A stretch of 64,000 bases of DNA from DASUAS01 sp963841415. Its GTDB lineage: Bacteria; Actinomycetota; Acidimicrobiia; IMCC26256; DASPTH01. Location of the stretch: positions 1,240,001 through 1,304,000 of the forward strand of contig CAWJCN010000001.1 in assembly GCA_963841415.1 (NCBI GenBank), written 5' to 3'. A program made the position numbers and the translations under genes. Under the pieces are notes generated by a model that was given only the letters and a program-made list of their open reading frames with translations, was not told the DNA's origin and did no database searches. This document shows, in pieces, positions 29,639 to 37,640 of the stretch (positions are counted from its first letter, which is position 1; each line of letters begins with the position of its first letter).

Positions 29639-29944
29639 ATGCAGCGGATGCACCCCACACTCGGCGTCGAGTTCACGACCGCGGTCCTGGTGATCGTGGC
29701 GGTGGTCTCGGTGCTCCTCCTCGTGCTCATCATCGTGGCGCCGTGGCGCCAGGTACGCGACGAACCGCCCATCGACAAGGCGGCGGAGGCGAAGCTGCTC
29801 CTGCACCGCGACCCCGACGAGCCCACCGGCGAGGTCCCGCGGGTGAGCGCGGTGCCCCCTGACGACAGCGACGACGATCCGGGCGCGGGCGACCTCAGCG
29901 ACCTCGCCGAGCTCAACGACCCGCCCGAGCCGGGCGCCACCTGA
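29639..29944 (+). CDS. Small single-pass membrane protein with acidic tail
   Basis: The 101-residue product has a short N-terminus (MQRMHPTLGVEF), one hydrophobic helix (TAVLVIVAVVSVLLLVLIIVAPW) and a long Asp/Pro/Glu-rich cytoplasmic tail (DDSDDDPGAGDLSDLAELNDPPEPG). I do not recognise a family. ATG 29648 is another possible start; GATAAT at 29635-29640 could be a -10 box for a leaderless transcript beginning at the 29648 ATG. It is divergent from the cyclase and may belong functionally to that operon, but nothing proves it. Confidence 0.55.
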   Translation: MQRMHPTLGVEFTTAVLVIVAVVSVLLLVLIIVAPWRQVRDEPPIDKAAEAKLLLHRDPDEPTGEVPRVSAVPPDDSDDDPGAGDLSDLAELNDPPEPGAT

Positions 29945-29962
29945 GCGGCACGGGCGACGCCG

Positions 29963-30390
29963 TCATCCGACGGCGAAGAACAACCGCGCCTCGCACGTCA
30001 GCTCACCGTCGACGCTCGCGCGTCCCGCGCCCACCCGCCGCGCGCACTGAGTCGCTCGACGTCGACCTCGAGCAGCACCTCGTCACCAGGGCGCACGACG
30101 CGGCGGAACCGGACCTTCTCGACCCCGCCGAACAGCGCGAGCTTCCCCGCGTAACGGTCGTCGCCCAACAGCGTGATCGCGCCCGCCTGCGCGAGCGCCT
30201 CGAGTTGGATCACGCCGGGAACGATCGGGTTGCCGGGGAAGTGGCCCGGGAAGAAGTATTCGTCGCCGGTGACCATCCAGCGCGCCTCGATGTGCTCGGC
30301 GACCTTGATCGCGTCGACGACGTCGACGAAACGGAACGGTGGGCGGTGCGGGAGCAGCCCGACGAGCGCGTCGGACTCGGGAAGTGGCAT
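29963..30390 (-). CDS. fabZ: 3-hydroxyacyl-ACP dehydratase, FabZ-like, with an apparent frameshift near the 3' end
   Basis: A hotdog-fold dehydratase removes water from 3-hydroxyacyl-ACP in fatty acid synthesis. Family features are LPHRPPFRFVDVV, the catalytic His in FFPGHFPGNPIVPGV and Glu in IQLEALAQAGAI. As read, the frame ends at 29998 with WARDARASTVS. A missing base in the run near 30014-30030 would restore RASVDGELTCEARLFFAVG and end at TGA 29963, the normal hotdog last strand. ATG 30390 is chosen as it directly follows the GGAACGACC element; ATG 30402 and 30456 are in frame. It diverges from fabD across a pair of palindromes. Confidence 0.82.
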
Positions 30391-30440
30391 CGGTCGTTCC
30401 ATCCAGCCTGGGGGCCAGACAGGTTCCATCCAGCCACTGT
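30391..30440 (-). repeat. Family B-like element upstream of fabZ
   Basis: Reading toward fabZ, the leader has two copies of GGCTGGATGGAAC (about 30396-30408 and 30425-30437), the nearer continuing as GACCG before the ATG. The end GGAACGACC resembles the GGAATCGACC end of the elements before polA and hisB. Similarity to the longer family is weaker here. Confidence 0.45.
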
Positions 30441-30457
30441 TCACGGAGACGCTCACT

Positions 30458-30493
30458 GATTACTCGCGAGTAATCGACGTTACCCGCGAGTAA
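30458..30493. promoter_or_regulatory. Paired palindromic operators between fabZ and fabD
   Basis: TTACTCGCGAGTAA (30460-30473) is a perfect palindrome, extended to 18 bases by GA/TC. TTACCCGCGAGTAA (30480-30493) is a near copy with one change. Their centres are exactly 20 bases apart, about two helical turns, so two repressor dimers would bind the same face. The site lies between the divergent fabZ and fabD operons. A TetR- or FadR-like lipid regulator is likely by analogy; no such gene is in the window. Confidence 0.75.
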
Positions 30494-30616
30494 TGGTCGA
30501 CACTCGGTGTTCGCAACGTCGGCTCGCGTTCACCGGGATGTAACCCGCGGCGCACGACGGCGGTCGGATCACGTCACAGCTGTCGTCGACGTGCACGAGG
30601 CGGAGTGGTCAACACG

Positions 30617-31525
30617 GTGCGAATCGCGGTCGTCTTCCCCGGACAGGGGACCCAGCAGACAGGCATGGCCCTTCCGTGGCGCGAGCACCCCAGCTGGTCG
30701 GTCGTCGAGCGTGCAGAAGCTGCACTCGGCGAGCCGCTCGCGCACCTCGTCACCGACGCGCCGCCCGAGGCGCTCGCCCGCACCCGCGCCGCGCAGCTCG
30801 CGGTGCTCCTCACCTCCTTGGTGGTGTGGGACGCGATCGCGGTGCCCGACGACGACGTTGTCGCGTTCGCCGGCCACTCGCTCGGCCAGGTCACCGCGCT
30901 CATCGCCGCCGGCGCCCTGACCCTCGAAGACGGTGTGCGCTTCGCGGCACGTCGCGCCGAGCTCACGCAAGCCGCAGCCGATGCCCACCCCGGCAGGATG
31001 GCCGCTCTCCTCGGCGCCACCCCCGAGCAGGCGGAGGACGCGTGCACCGCCGCGTCGGACAGCTGCTGGGTCGCCAACGACAACGCCCCCGGTCAGGTGG
31101 TCATCGCCGGGACGCCCGCCGGCCTCGCGGCCGGCTCGGCTCGCGCCCAGGAGCTGGGCGTCCGCCGGGTCACCCCGCTCGACGTGGGCGGCGCGTTCCA
31201 CACCCCTCTCATGGCCGATGCCACCGCCGGGCTGGTCACCGAGACCGCCCGTCTCGCGCTGGCGTCGCCGGCGGCCCCGGTCGTCTCGAACCACGACGCC
31301 GCCGCGTACTCCGACGTCGACGGTTGGCGCGAGCGTCTCGCCCACCACGTGTCCGTCCCGGTCCGCTGGCGCACGACGATGCAGACGTTGGTCGGCCTCG
31401 GCGCCGACGCGTTCTGGGAGGTCGGCCACGGCTCGATGCTCGCCGCCCTCGCCAAGCGGGGGGCGCCCGAGGTGACCGTCCGCAACTTCTCCACTCCCGA
31501 CGACTTGACCCTGGAGGTCGCGTAA
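30617..31525 (+). CDS. fabD: Malonyl-CoA:ACP transacylase
   Basis: FabD loads malonyl groups on ACP. The product is 302 residues from GTG 30617 (MRIAVVFPGQGTQQTGM), with the nucleophile in GHSLGQV, conserved Arg in AARRAELTQ, and the catalytic His in GGAFHTPLM. An in-frame GTG at 30605 is also possible; GGAG lies 11 bases before 30617, and GAGG lies 4 bases before 30605. The family N-terminus favours 30617. It is the first gene of a plus-strand FAS-II operon downstream of the paired palindromes. Confidence 0.94.
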   Translation: MRIAVVFPGQGTQQTGMALPWREHPSWSVVERAEAALGEPLAHLVTDAPPEALARTRAAQLAVLLTSLVVWDAIAVPDDDVVAFAGHSLGQVTALIAAGALTLEDGVRFAARRAELTQAAADAHPGRMAALLGATPEQAEDACTAASDSCWVANDNAPGQVVIAGTPAGLAAGSARAQELGVRRVTPLDVGGAFHTPLMADATAGLVTETARLALASPAAPVVSNHDAAAYSDVDGWRERLAHHVSVPVRWRTTMQTLVGLGADAFWEVGHGSMLAALAKRGAPEVTVRNFSTPDDLTLEVA

Positions 31526-31528
31526 CCC

Positions 31529-31792
31529 ATGGAAGCCCTCTTGAACCACGGTGAAGGGCTCCTCGTGCCCGAGCGGATGATCATCGCCCCCTCGGTGGGC
31601 GTGTTCCGCCCGCTCGACGACGTCGACGCCGGCGACCACGTCGACGAGGGTCAGCTGGTCGGGCACCTCGACGGCCCCGGCACTTCGACGCCGGTGTGCA
31701 GCCCCTTCCGCGGCCAGCTCGTCGGGATGCTCGTCCTCCGGGGCGAGCGCCTGCGCGAAGGCCAGCCCGTCGCCTGGCTGCGAGTCGCCTGA
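31529..31792 (+). CDS. Biotinyl/lipoyl-like domain protein lacking the modified lysine
   Basis: The 87-residue protein shows two half-hammerhead repeats: GVFRPLDDVDAGDHVDEGQLVG and PFRGQLVGMLVLRGERLREGQPVAWL. This is the pattern of biotin carboxyl carrier and lipoyl domains. The hairpin turn that normally carries MKM or DKA reads GTSTPVCSP, with no Lys, so it cannot be biotinylated or lipoylated in the usual way. It sits 3 bases after fabD and 2 before fabH, in the same operon. It might be a scaffold or structural partner of the acyl-CoA carboxylase encoded later in the cluster; that is inference. Confidence 0.7.
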   Translation: MEALLNHGEGLLVPERMIIAPSVGVFRPLDDVDAGDHVDEGQLVGHLDGPGTSTPVCSPFRGQLVGMLVLRGERLREGQPVAWLRVA

Positions 31793-31794
31793 GC

Positions 31795-32781
31795 ATGCGG
31801 GCGGCCATCTCGGGCTGGGGCACCGCGCTCCCCGACCAGCGGCTCACCAACGCCGAACTCGAGCAACGCGTCGACACCAGCGACCAGTGGATCGTCGAGC
31901 GTACGGGCATCCGGGAACGCCGCATCGCGACCCCCGGCGAGTCGACCGCGACCCTCGCCACCGAAGCGGGCGCGGCCGCGATCAAGCACGCCGGCCTCAC
32001 TCCCGACGCGATCGACCTCCTCATCGTCGCGACCGCGACGACCGAGCAGCTCATCCCCCACACCGGCGCGTTCGTGAGCGACGGCCTGGGCGTGCGTTGC
32101 GGGTCCTTCGACCTCAACGCCGGGTGTGCCGGGTTCGTCTACGAGCTGGTGGTGGGCGCGTCGCTGCTCACCGCCGGCAACCTCGACCACGTGCTCGTGA
32201 TCGGTGCCGAGACCCTCTCGCGCGTCACCGATCCGACCGACCGCAGCACGTGCATCCTTTTCGGCGACGGTGCGGCCGCCATGGTGTTGAGCGCGTCGCC
32301 CGACGCCGGACCAGGTCTGCTCGCGTGGGACCTCGGGTGTGACGGCAGCGCCGCCGGCCTGCTCGAGGTCCCCGCGGGTGGGAGCCGCCGCCCGGCCACG
32401 GCGGAGACCGTCGCCAACCGTGAGCACTACCTCCGCATGAACGGGCCCGAGGTGTTCCGGCGCGCCGTGCGCATCGTCGTGGAGTCGGCGTCGCACGCGC
32501 TCGAGCGCGGCGGGGTGACCATCGACGACGTGACGTGGTTCGCGCCGCACCAGGCCAACGTCCGTATCATCGAGGCGGCAGGCAACCGGCTCGGGATCTC
32601 GGCGGAGCGCACCCTCGTGAACATCGACCGCTACGGGAACACCAGCGCGGCGTCGATCCCGCTCGTGTTGTCCGAGGCCGCCGACGACGGCCGCCTACAG
32701 ACCGGCGACCTCGTGCTGCTCTCCGGTTTCGGCGCCGGTCTCACGTGGGGCAGCGCGCTGCTCCGCTGGGGTCGCGCGTGA
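31795..32781 (+). CDS. fabH: 3-oxoacyl-ACP synthase III
   Basis: FabH condenses acyl-CoA with malonyl-ACP to start fatty acid synthesis. The product is 328 residues from ATG 31795 (MRAAISGWGTALPDQRLTN), with the catalytic Cys in DLNAGCAGFVYEL, His in WFAPHQANVRII and Asn in IDRYGNTSAASIP. The ending LLSGFGAGLTWGSALLRW is typical. An upstream in-frame extension to 31696 overlaps the previous gene and is shadow. Starter specificity (acetyl or branched) cannot be told. Confidence 0.96.
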   Translation: MRAAISGWGTALPDQRLTNAELEQRVDTSDQWIVERTGIRERRIATPGESTATLATEAGAAAIKHAGLTPDAIDLLIVATATTEQLIPHTGAFVSDGLGVRCGSFDLNAGCAGFVYELVVGASLLTAGNLDHVLVIGAETLSRVTDPTDRSTCILFGDGAAAMVLSASPDAGPGLLAWDLGCDGSAAGLLEVPAGGSRRPATAETVANREHYLRMNGPEVFRRAVRIVVESASHALERGGVTIDDVTWFAPHQANVRIIEAAGNRLGISAERTLVNIDRYGNTSAASIPLVLSEAADDGRLQTGDLVLLSGFGAGLTWGSALLRWGRA

Positions 32782-32845
32782 GCGCGGCGAGCCGGCCGTC
32801 CTGGAGAGGCGCCCGGCGAGCAGCGTACGCTCCATCGAGGCGCGC

Positions 32846-33607
32846 ATGAATGCTCCGGAATCACCCGGGCCGCGGGTGTCGTTCGTCACGGGCGCGTCGC
32901 GCGGCATCGGGCGCGCCATCACGGTCGCGTTGGGCGAGGCGGGCTGCCGCGTGGCGTTCTGCTACTCGTCCGACACCGAGGGCGCCAAGGAGACGCAGGC
33001 GGCGATCGAGGCCACGGGTGCCGAGGTGCTCGCGGTGCAGGCCGACGTCTCCGACCCCCAATCCGTCGGGCACGCCTTCGACGAGATCGAGGCGACGTTC
33101 GGGCCGGTGGAGCTGCTCGTGAACAACGCGGGCATCACCCGGGACGGGTTGCTGATGCGCATGTCGGACGAGCACTGGGCCGACGTGCTGCAGACGAACC
33201 TCACGGGTGCCTTCCACACCATCCGCCGGGCGACCCCGAAGATGATGCGGGGACGATTCGGTCGGATCGTCAACGTGTCGTCGGTCAGCGGCCAGACCGG
33301 CCAGGCCGGACAGGCCAACTACTCGGCCGCCAAGGCCGGGCTCGTCGGCCTCAGCCGGGCCGTCGCTCGCGAGCTGGCGACCCGTGGCATCACCTGCAAC
33401 GTCGTGGCCCCCGGGCCTATCGTGACGGCCATGACCGACGGGCTGCCGGACGACTGGCGCCAGTGGGCCGAGCAGACGGTGCCGCTCGGGCGCCTCGGGA
33501 ATCCGGAGGAGGTGGCGGCCGTGGTCGCCTTCCTCTGCTCCGACCCCGCCGGGTACGTGACCGGCGCGATCGTCCCGGTCGACGGCGGACTCGGCATGGG
33601 GCACTGA
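32846..33607 (+). CDS. fabG: 3-oxoacyl-ACP reductase
   Basis: FabG reduces 3-oxoacyl-ACP with NADPH. The 253-residue short-chain dehydrogenase has TGASRGIGRAI (cofactor), LLVNNAG, catalytic Ser in VNVSSVSGQTGQAGQ, YSAAKAG (Tyr/Lys) and the C-terminal VPVDGGLGMGH. ATG 32846 gives MNAPESPGPRVSFVTG. It is 64 bases after fabH and before acpP, as in other FAS-II clusters. Confidence 0.95.
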   Translation: MNAPESPGPRVSFVTGASRGIGRAITVALGEAGCRVAFCYSSDTEGAKETQAAIEATGAEVLAVQADVSDPQSVGHAFDEIEATFGPVELLVNNAGITRDGLLMRMSDEHWADVLQTNLTGAFHTIRRATPKMMRGRFGRIVNVSSVSGQTGQAGQANYSAAKAGLVGLSRAVARELATRGITCNVVAPGPIVTAMTDGLPDDWRQWAEQTVPLGRLGNPEEVAAVVAFLCSDPAGYVTGAIVPVDGGLGMGH

Positions 33608-33688
33608 ACGGCGCGATCCTTCTCGGTCCGGCCCATCCCCCGGCGCCGGTGCCGGCAACCCTTTCCATCCACAGGAGGAACCAAATCA

Positions 33689-33940
33689 ATGGAACGTGAC
33701 GAAGTCCTCGCCGCACTGCGGGAGGTTGCGGTCGAAGTGCTCAGCGTCGAACCGGACCAGGTCGTCGAAGAAGCCCGCTTCAAGGAAGACCTCGACGCGG
33801 ACAGCCTCGACCTCGTCGAGCTGGTCATGGGCCTCGAGGAGCGCTTCGACATCTCGGTGCCCGAGGAAGACCTCGAGAACGTCGGCACCGTCGGCCAGGC
33901 CGTCGACCTCGTCGTGGCCAAGGTCGCCGCAAAGGCATAG
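33689..33940 (+). CDS. acpP: Acyl carrier protein
   Basis: The 83-residue acidic protein carries the phosphopantetheine site Ser 39 in the motif DADSLDLVELVMGLEERFDI. The rest is four helices as expected. AGGAGGA upstream is the strongest ribosome site in the cluster, in line with the high abundance of ACP. It is followed by fabF after 8 bases. Confidence 0.97.
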   Translation: MERDEVLAALREVAVEVLSVEPDQVVEEARFKEDLDADSLDLVELVMGLEERFDISVPEEDLENVGTVGQAVDLVVAKVAAKA

Positions 33941-33948
33941 GGGCGTTC

Positions 33949-35211
33949 GTGACTGACCTCGTCGACTCGCACGGACGGCCCCGCGTCGTCGTCACCGGCA
34001 TGGGGGTGAAGACGCCCGCCGGCGTCGACGTCGAGCCGTTCTGGGACGCGGTCCGAGCGGGCCGCGGCACGGCGAAGACCATCCAGCGCTTCGATCCGTC
34101 GGAGCTCCCCGTGCGGTTCGCCGGCGAAGTGCTGGAGTACGACCCCACGCTCTACTTCGGGCCCAAGGAGGCCCGGCGCGTCGACCGCTTCACGCAACTG
34201 GGCTTCGGTGCGGCCGCCGACGCGCTCGCCGACGCCGGCGAGCTCGGCGCCGACCCCAGCCGCTGCGCCGTGATCGCGGCCACCGGTGTCGGGGGTCTCG
34301 AGACGATGGAGGAGAACGAGTCCACGTTCCTCGCGCGCGGCGCGAGCCGGGTGAGCCCGTTCTTCGTGCCCATGATGATGCCGAACGCGGCAGCCGGGAT
34401 GATCTCGATCCGCTTCGGCTTCACCGGTCCTGCGCTCTGCATCTCCACCGCCTGCGCGGCCGGCGCCAACGCCATCGGCGAGGCGGTCCGGATGGTGCGC
34501 GACGGCAGTGCCGAGGTCGTGCTCGCCGGTGCCACCGAGGCCCCGGTCACACCGCTCACCGTCTCCGCGTTCGCCCGCATGGGTGCGATGAGCACGCGCA
34601 ACGACGACCCCGGGCACGCGTCGCGTCCGTTCGACACCGATCGCGACGGTTTCGTGATCGCCGAAGGCGCCGCGTTCACGGTGCTCGAGACGCTCGAGCA
34701 CACGCTGGCGCGGGGCGCCACGGTGCACGGCGAGGTGCTCGGCTACGGCCGCAACGCCGATGCCCACCACATCACCGCCCCGGTGCCCGGCGGCGCGGGT
34801 GCCGCGGCCTGCATGCAGCTCGCGCTCGACGACGCCGGGCTGGACGCGGGCGGCATCGGCCACGTGAACGCGCACGGCACCTCGACGCCGCTCAACGACG
34901 CCACCGAGGCCGAGGCCATCCGCAAGGTGTTCGGTGACGCCGCGCCGCCGGTCACGTCGACCAAGGGTGTCACCGGGCACATGATCGCGGGCGCGGGTGC
35001 GGCGGAGGCCGTCATCAGCCTGCTGTCGCTGCGCGACGGTGTCGTCCCGCCGACCGCCAACCTCGACCAGATCGGCGACGACATCGGCCTCGACGTGGTC
35101 GCGGGCAGCCCCCGGCCGGTCGACCGCAAGCCGGTGCTGTCGAACTCGTTCGGCTTCGGCGGCCACAACGCAACCCTGATCCTGGGCCGGGTCGACCTCA
35201 CCGCCGGGTGA
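33949..35211 (+). CDS. fabF: 3-oxoacyl-ACP synthase II
   Basis: FabF elongates acyl-ACP by condensation with malonyl-ACP. The 420-residue protein starts at a GTG (VVVTGMGVKTPAGVDVEPFW soon after) and has the catalytic Cys in ISTACAAGANAIGEA, His in NAHGTSTPLND and His in GVTGHMIAGAGA. The ending SNSFGFGGHNATLIL is standard. Its stop overlaps the accD start (GTGA), implying coupled translation of synthase and carboxylase. Confidence 0.96.
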   Translation: MTDLVDSHGRPRVVVTGMGVKTPAGVDVEPFWDAVRAGRGTAKTIQRFDPSELPVRFAGEVLEYDPTLYFGPKEARRVDRFTQLGFGAAADALADAGELGADPSRCAVIAATGVGGLETMEENESTFLARGASRVSPFFVPMMMPNAAAGMISIRFGFTGPALCISTACAAGANAIGEAVRMVRDGSAEVVLAGATEAPVTPLTVSAFARMGAMSTRNDDPGHASRPFDTDRDGFVIAEGAAFTVLETLEHTLARGATVHGEVLGYGRNADAHHITAPVPGGAGAAACMQLALDDAGLDAGGIGHVNAHGTSTPLNDATEAEAIRKVFGDAAPPVTSTKGVTGHMIAGAGAAEAVISLLSLRDGVVPPTANLDQIGDDIGLDVVAGSPRPVDRKPVLSNSFGFGGHNATLILGRVDLTAG

Positions 35212-36581
35212 CGTCCCCCACACCCGTCTTCGGGCACCGCAGCACCGCGGTCACGGCGTCGGTGCGCGAGATCGACGGCCGGCCGGTCAGCTGGTTCAGC
35301 CTCGACGGCGGCAAGCACCGCGGCGCCATCGGTACGCCCGAGGGCGAGACGATCGCACGCGCGGTGCACCTCGCGGTCGAGCTCGGGATGCCCGTCGTGG
35401 GACGCGTCGCCAGCTCCGGCGCCGACGTCACCGAGGGCGTTTCGGCGCTGCACGCGTGGGGCCGCGTCGCCAAGGCGCTCACCGACGCATCGGGCGTCGT
35501 GCCGACCGTGCTCGTGCTGGTCGGGCCGGCGGTGTCGGGACCCGCGCTGCTCCTCGGCATCGCCGACCACGTGATCATGACCGCCGACGCGTTCGCGTAC
35601 GTGACCGGTCCGGAAGTCGTCACCGCGTTCACGGGGGTACCCATCACGTCGGACCGCCTCGGCGGGGCGTTGGTGCACGAGCGCGAGAGCGGCGTGGCCA
35701 CGCTGGTCGTGGCCGACGAGGACGAAGCGGAGGTCGCGCTCGAGACGTTGCTGTCGTACCTGCCGGCGAACCACCTCGCCGATCCCCCGTTCGAAGCGAG
35801 CGACGACCCGATCGACCGCGCGTGCGAGCGCGCCGCGGCCGCGGTGCCGGCGCGCGCGACCGCGTCGTACGACGTGCGCACCGTCGTCGACGACGTCCTC
35901 GACGAGCACACGTTCCTCGAGCTGCGGCCGAACTACGCGCCGAACATGGTCACCGGTCTGGGGCGGATCAGTGGCCGACCGGTCGGCATCGTCGCCAACC
36001 AGCCGATGTTCCGGGCCGGAACGCTCGACATCGAGGCCTCGCGCAAGGCGGCGCGCTTCGTGCAGTGGTGCGACGCGTTCAACTTCCCGATCGTCACCTT
36101 CGTCGACACGCCCGGCTTCGAACCCGGGCGTGACCTCGAATGGCGCGGCATGATCCGTCACGGTGCCGAGCTCGTGCACGCCTACGCGGAGGCCACCGTC
36201 CCGCGGTTGTGCATCCTGCTGCGGAAGGCGTACGGGGGCGCGTACATCGTGATGGACTCGAAGCAGCTCGGCAACGACTGGTGCATGGCCTGGCCGACCG
36301 CGGAGGTCGCGGTGATGGGTGCGCCCGGTGCGGTGCAGATCCTGCACCGCCGCCAACTCGCTGCGATCGAGGACGAGGCGGAGCGTCTCACCGAGCAGCT
36401 CGCGCTGGAAGCCGAGTACTCGGCGCGATTCGCCAACCCGTACGTCGCCGCCGAACGCGGCTACGTCGACGACGTGATCACGGCGTCGGAGACCCGCCGC
36501 GTGCTGGCCGACGCGCTGCTGCGCCTGAGCACCAAGCGCGAGGTCCAACCCGGCCGGCGCCACTCCAACACACCCCTCTGA
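35208..36581 (+). CDS. accD: Acyl-CoA carboxylase carboxyltransferase subunit (PccB/AccD family)
   Basis: The beta subunit transfers the carboxyl group from biotin to acetyl- or propionyl-CoA. The product is 457 residues, shorter than the usual 500-530, because the N-terminal first 50 or so residues of the family are absent. Core motifs remain: GIADHVIMTADAFAYVTGPEVV, PANHLADPPF, TFVDTPGFEPG and LRKAYGGAYIVMDSKQLG. No biotin carboxylase or active BCCP gene is in the window, so the alpha subunit must be elsewhere. GTG 35208 overlaps the fabF stop. Substrate preference is uncertain. Confidence 0.9.
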   Translation: MTSPTPVFGHRSTAVTASVREIDGRPVSWFSLDGGKHRGAIGTPEGETIARAVHLAVELGMPVVGRVASSGADVTEGVSALHAWGRVAKALTDASGVVPTVLVLVGPAVSGPALLLGIADHVIMTADAFAYVTGPEVVTAFTGVPITSDRLGGALVHERESGVATLVVADEDEAEVALETLLSYLPANHLADPPFEASDDPIDRACERAAAAVPARATASYDVRTVVDDVLDEHTFLELRPNYAPNMVTGLGRISGRPVGIVANQPMFRAGTLDIEASRKAARFVQWCDAFNFPIVTFVDTPGFEPGRDLEWRGMIRHGAELVHAYAEATVPRLCILLRKAYGGAYIVMDSKQLGNDWCMAWPTAEVAVMGAPGAVQILHRRQLAAIEDEAERLTEQLALEAEYSARFANPYVAAERGYVDDVITASETRRVLADALLRLSTKREVQPGRRHSNTPL

Positions 36582-36713
36582 TGGTCGGTTCCGTTCCACC
36601 GTCCCGCCCTCCGGGCACGGCTCCACTGCATCTCCTCTGATGGTCGATTCCGTTCCACCCTCCCGCCCTCCGGGCACGGCTCCACTGCATCTCCTCTGAT
36701 GGTCGACTCCGTC
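36578..36713. repeat. Tandem 59-base repeat, about 2.3 copies (family B units)
   Basis: Two nearly identical 59-base units (36578-36636 and 36637-36695), each with CTGATGGTCG, CCGTTCCACC and CCGGGCACGGCTCCACTGC, are followed by a partial third unit to about 36713. The complement of a unit matches the family B elements upstream of polA and hisB (GATGCAGTGGAG ... GGAACGGAATCGACC). It lies immediately 3' of accD. Confidence 0.9.
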
Positions 36714-36770
36714 TCGATGGCTCGCTCTCTGCGCGGCGGGATACCCGCCTCGCGGCCGTTCGCTCACGTT
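36714..36770. repeat. Family A palindromic repeat between accD and fabI
   Basis: The core palindrome is GCGCGGCGGG-ATA-CCCGCCTCGC (36731-36753, one mismatch). It is flanked by GGCTCGCTCTCTGC and CCGTTCGCTCACG, as in the copy at 52335. Together with the preceding family B units this makes a composite B+A element that also occurs, inverted, before the response regulator at 52506. Confidence 0.8.
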
Positions 36771-36812
36771 CACCGTCCCCACTGATCCTCGTCACCGACA
36801 GGAAGGCCAAAC

Positions 36813-37571
36813 GTGCTGCAGGGCAAGCGCATCCTCGTGACCGGCGTCCTCAACGACGCGTCGATCGCCTTCGCCACCGCGCGCCTGGCGCAGGAGCAGG
36901 GCGCCGAGGTGGTGTTGAGCTCGTTCGGTCGCGTCATGCGCCTGACCGAACGCACCGCCAAGCGCCTCCCGACGCCCGACGTGAAGATCGTCGAGCTCGA
37001 CGTCACCAGCGAGGACGACCTCGCCGCGCTCGCCGGCACCGTCGGCGGGAAACTCGACGGCGTGGTCCACTCGCTCGCGTTCGCGCCCGAGTCGTGCCTC
37101 GGCGGCGGCTTCCTCGACGCCCCGTGGACCGACGTGTCGGTCGCGCTGCACGTGTCGGCGTACTCGCTCAAGGCCCTCACCGTCGCCGCGCTGCCGTTGA
37201 TGAGCCCGGGCGGATCGATCGTCGGGCTCGACTTCGACAACGACGACGTGGCGTGGCCGGTCTACGACTGGATGGGCGTGTCGAAAGCCGCGTTCGAGTC
37301 GGTGGCGCGCTACCTCGCGCGCGACCTCGGGCCGCAGGGCATCCGGGTGAACCTGGTGAGCGCGGGTCCGTACCGGAGCATCGCGGCGAAGAGCATCCCG
37401 GGCTTCGAGAAGTTCGAGGAGGTCTGGGTCGAGCGCGCGCCGCTCGGCTGGGATCTCAAAGACGCCGAGCCGATCGCCAAGGCCTGCGTCGCGCTGCTCT
37501 CCGACTGGTTCCCCGCCACCACGGGCGAGAAGGTGCACGTCGACGGCGGCTTCCACGCCGTCGGCGCCTGA
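36813..37571 (+). CDS. fabI: Enoyl-ACP reductase (FabI/InhA type)
   Basis: FabI reduces the trans-2 double bond, the last step of each elongation cycle. The 252-residue product has the NADH site GKRILVTGVLNDASIAFATARL and the catalytic pair in YDWMGVSKAAFES (Tyr, then Lys seven residues on, as in InhA), with VDGGFHAVGA at the end. AGGAAGG precedes the GTG start. It completes the FAS-II set in this cluster and may have its own promoter, because about 230 bases of repeats separate it from accD. Confidence 0.93.
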   Translation: MLQGKRILVTGVLNDASIAFATARLAQEQGAEVVLSSFGRVMRLTERTAKRLPTPDVKIVELDVTSEDDLAALAGTVGGKLDGVVHSLAFAPESCLGGGFLDAPWTDVSVALHVSAYSLKALTVAALPLMSPGGSIVGLDFDNDDVAWPVYDWMGVSKAAFESVARYLARDLGPQGIRVNLVSAGPYRSIAAKSIPGFEKFEEVWVERAPLGWDLKDAEPIAKACVALLSDWFPATTGEKVHVDGGFHAVGA

Positions 37572-37588
37572 CGACTCGGTCGTTCGCT

Positions 37589-37611
37589 GCGGCGCAGGAT
37601 ACCTGCGCCGC
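37589..37611. repeat. Family A palindrome after fabI, possible terminator
   Basis: GCGGCGCAGG-ATA-CCTGCGCCGC is a perfect 10-base stem with loop ATA. It sits between the convergent fabI and secreted-protein genes with flanks CGTTCGCT and GGTCGCTCA, so it is a family A copy and may terminate both transcripts. Confidence 0.8.
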
Positions 37612-37640
37612 GGTCGCTCACTCCCTGGCGAGCGGCTCCG

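Noticed and set aside
36578..36713. CRISPR array candidate
   Set aside because: The repeats are directly adjacent 59-base units with no unique spacers and no cas genes nearby.
37589..37611. Attachment site of an integrated element
   Set aside because: No integrase or phage genes are nearby, and the same palindrome type recurs at several unrelated gene junctions.
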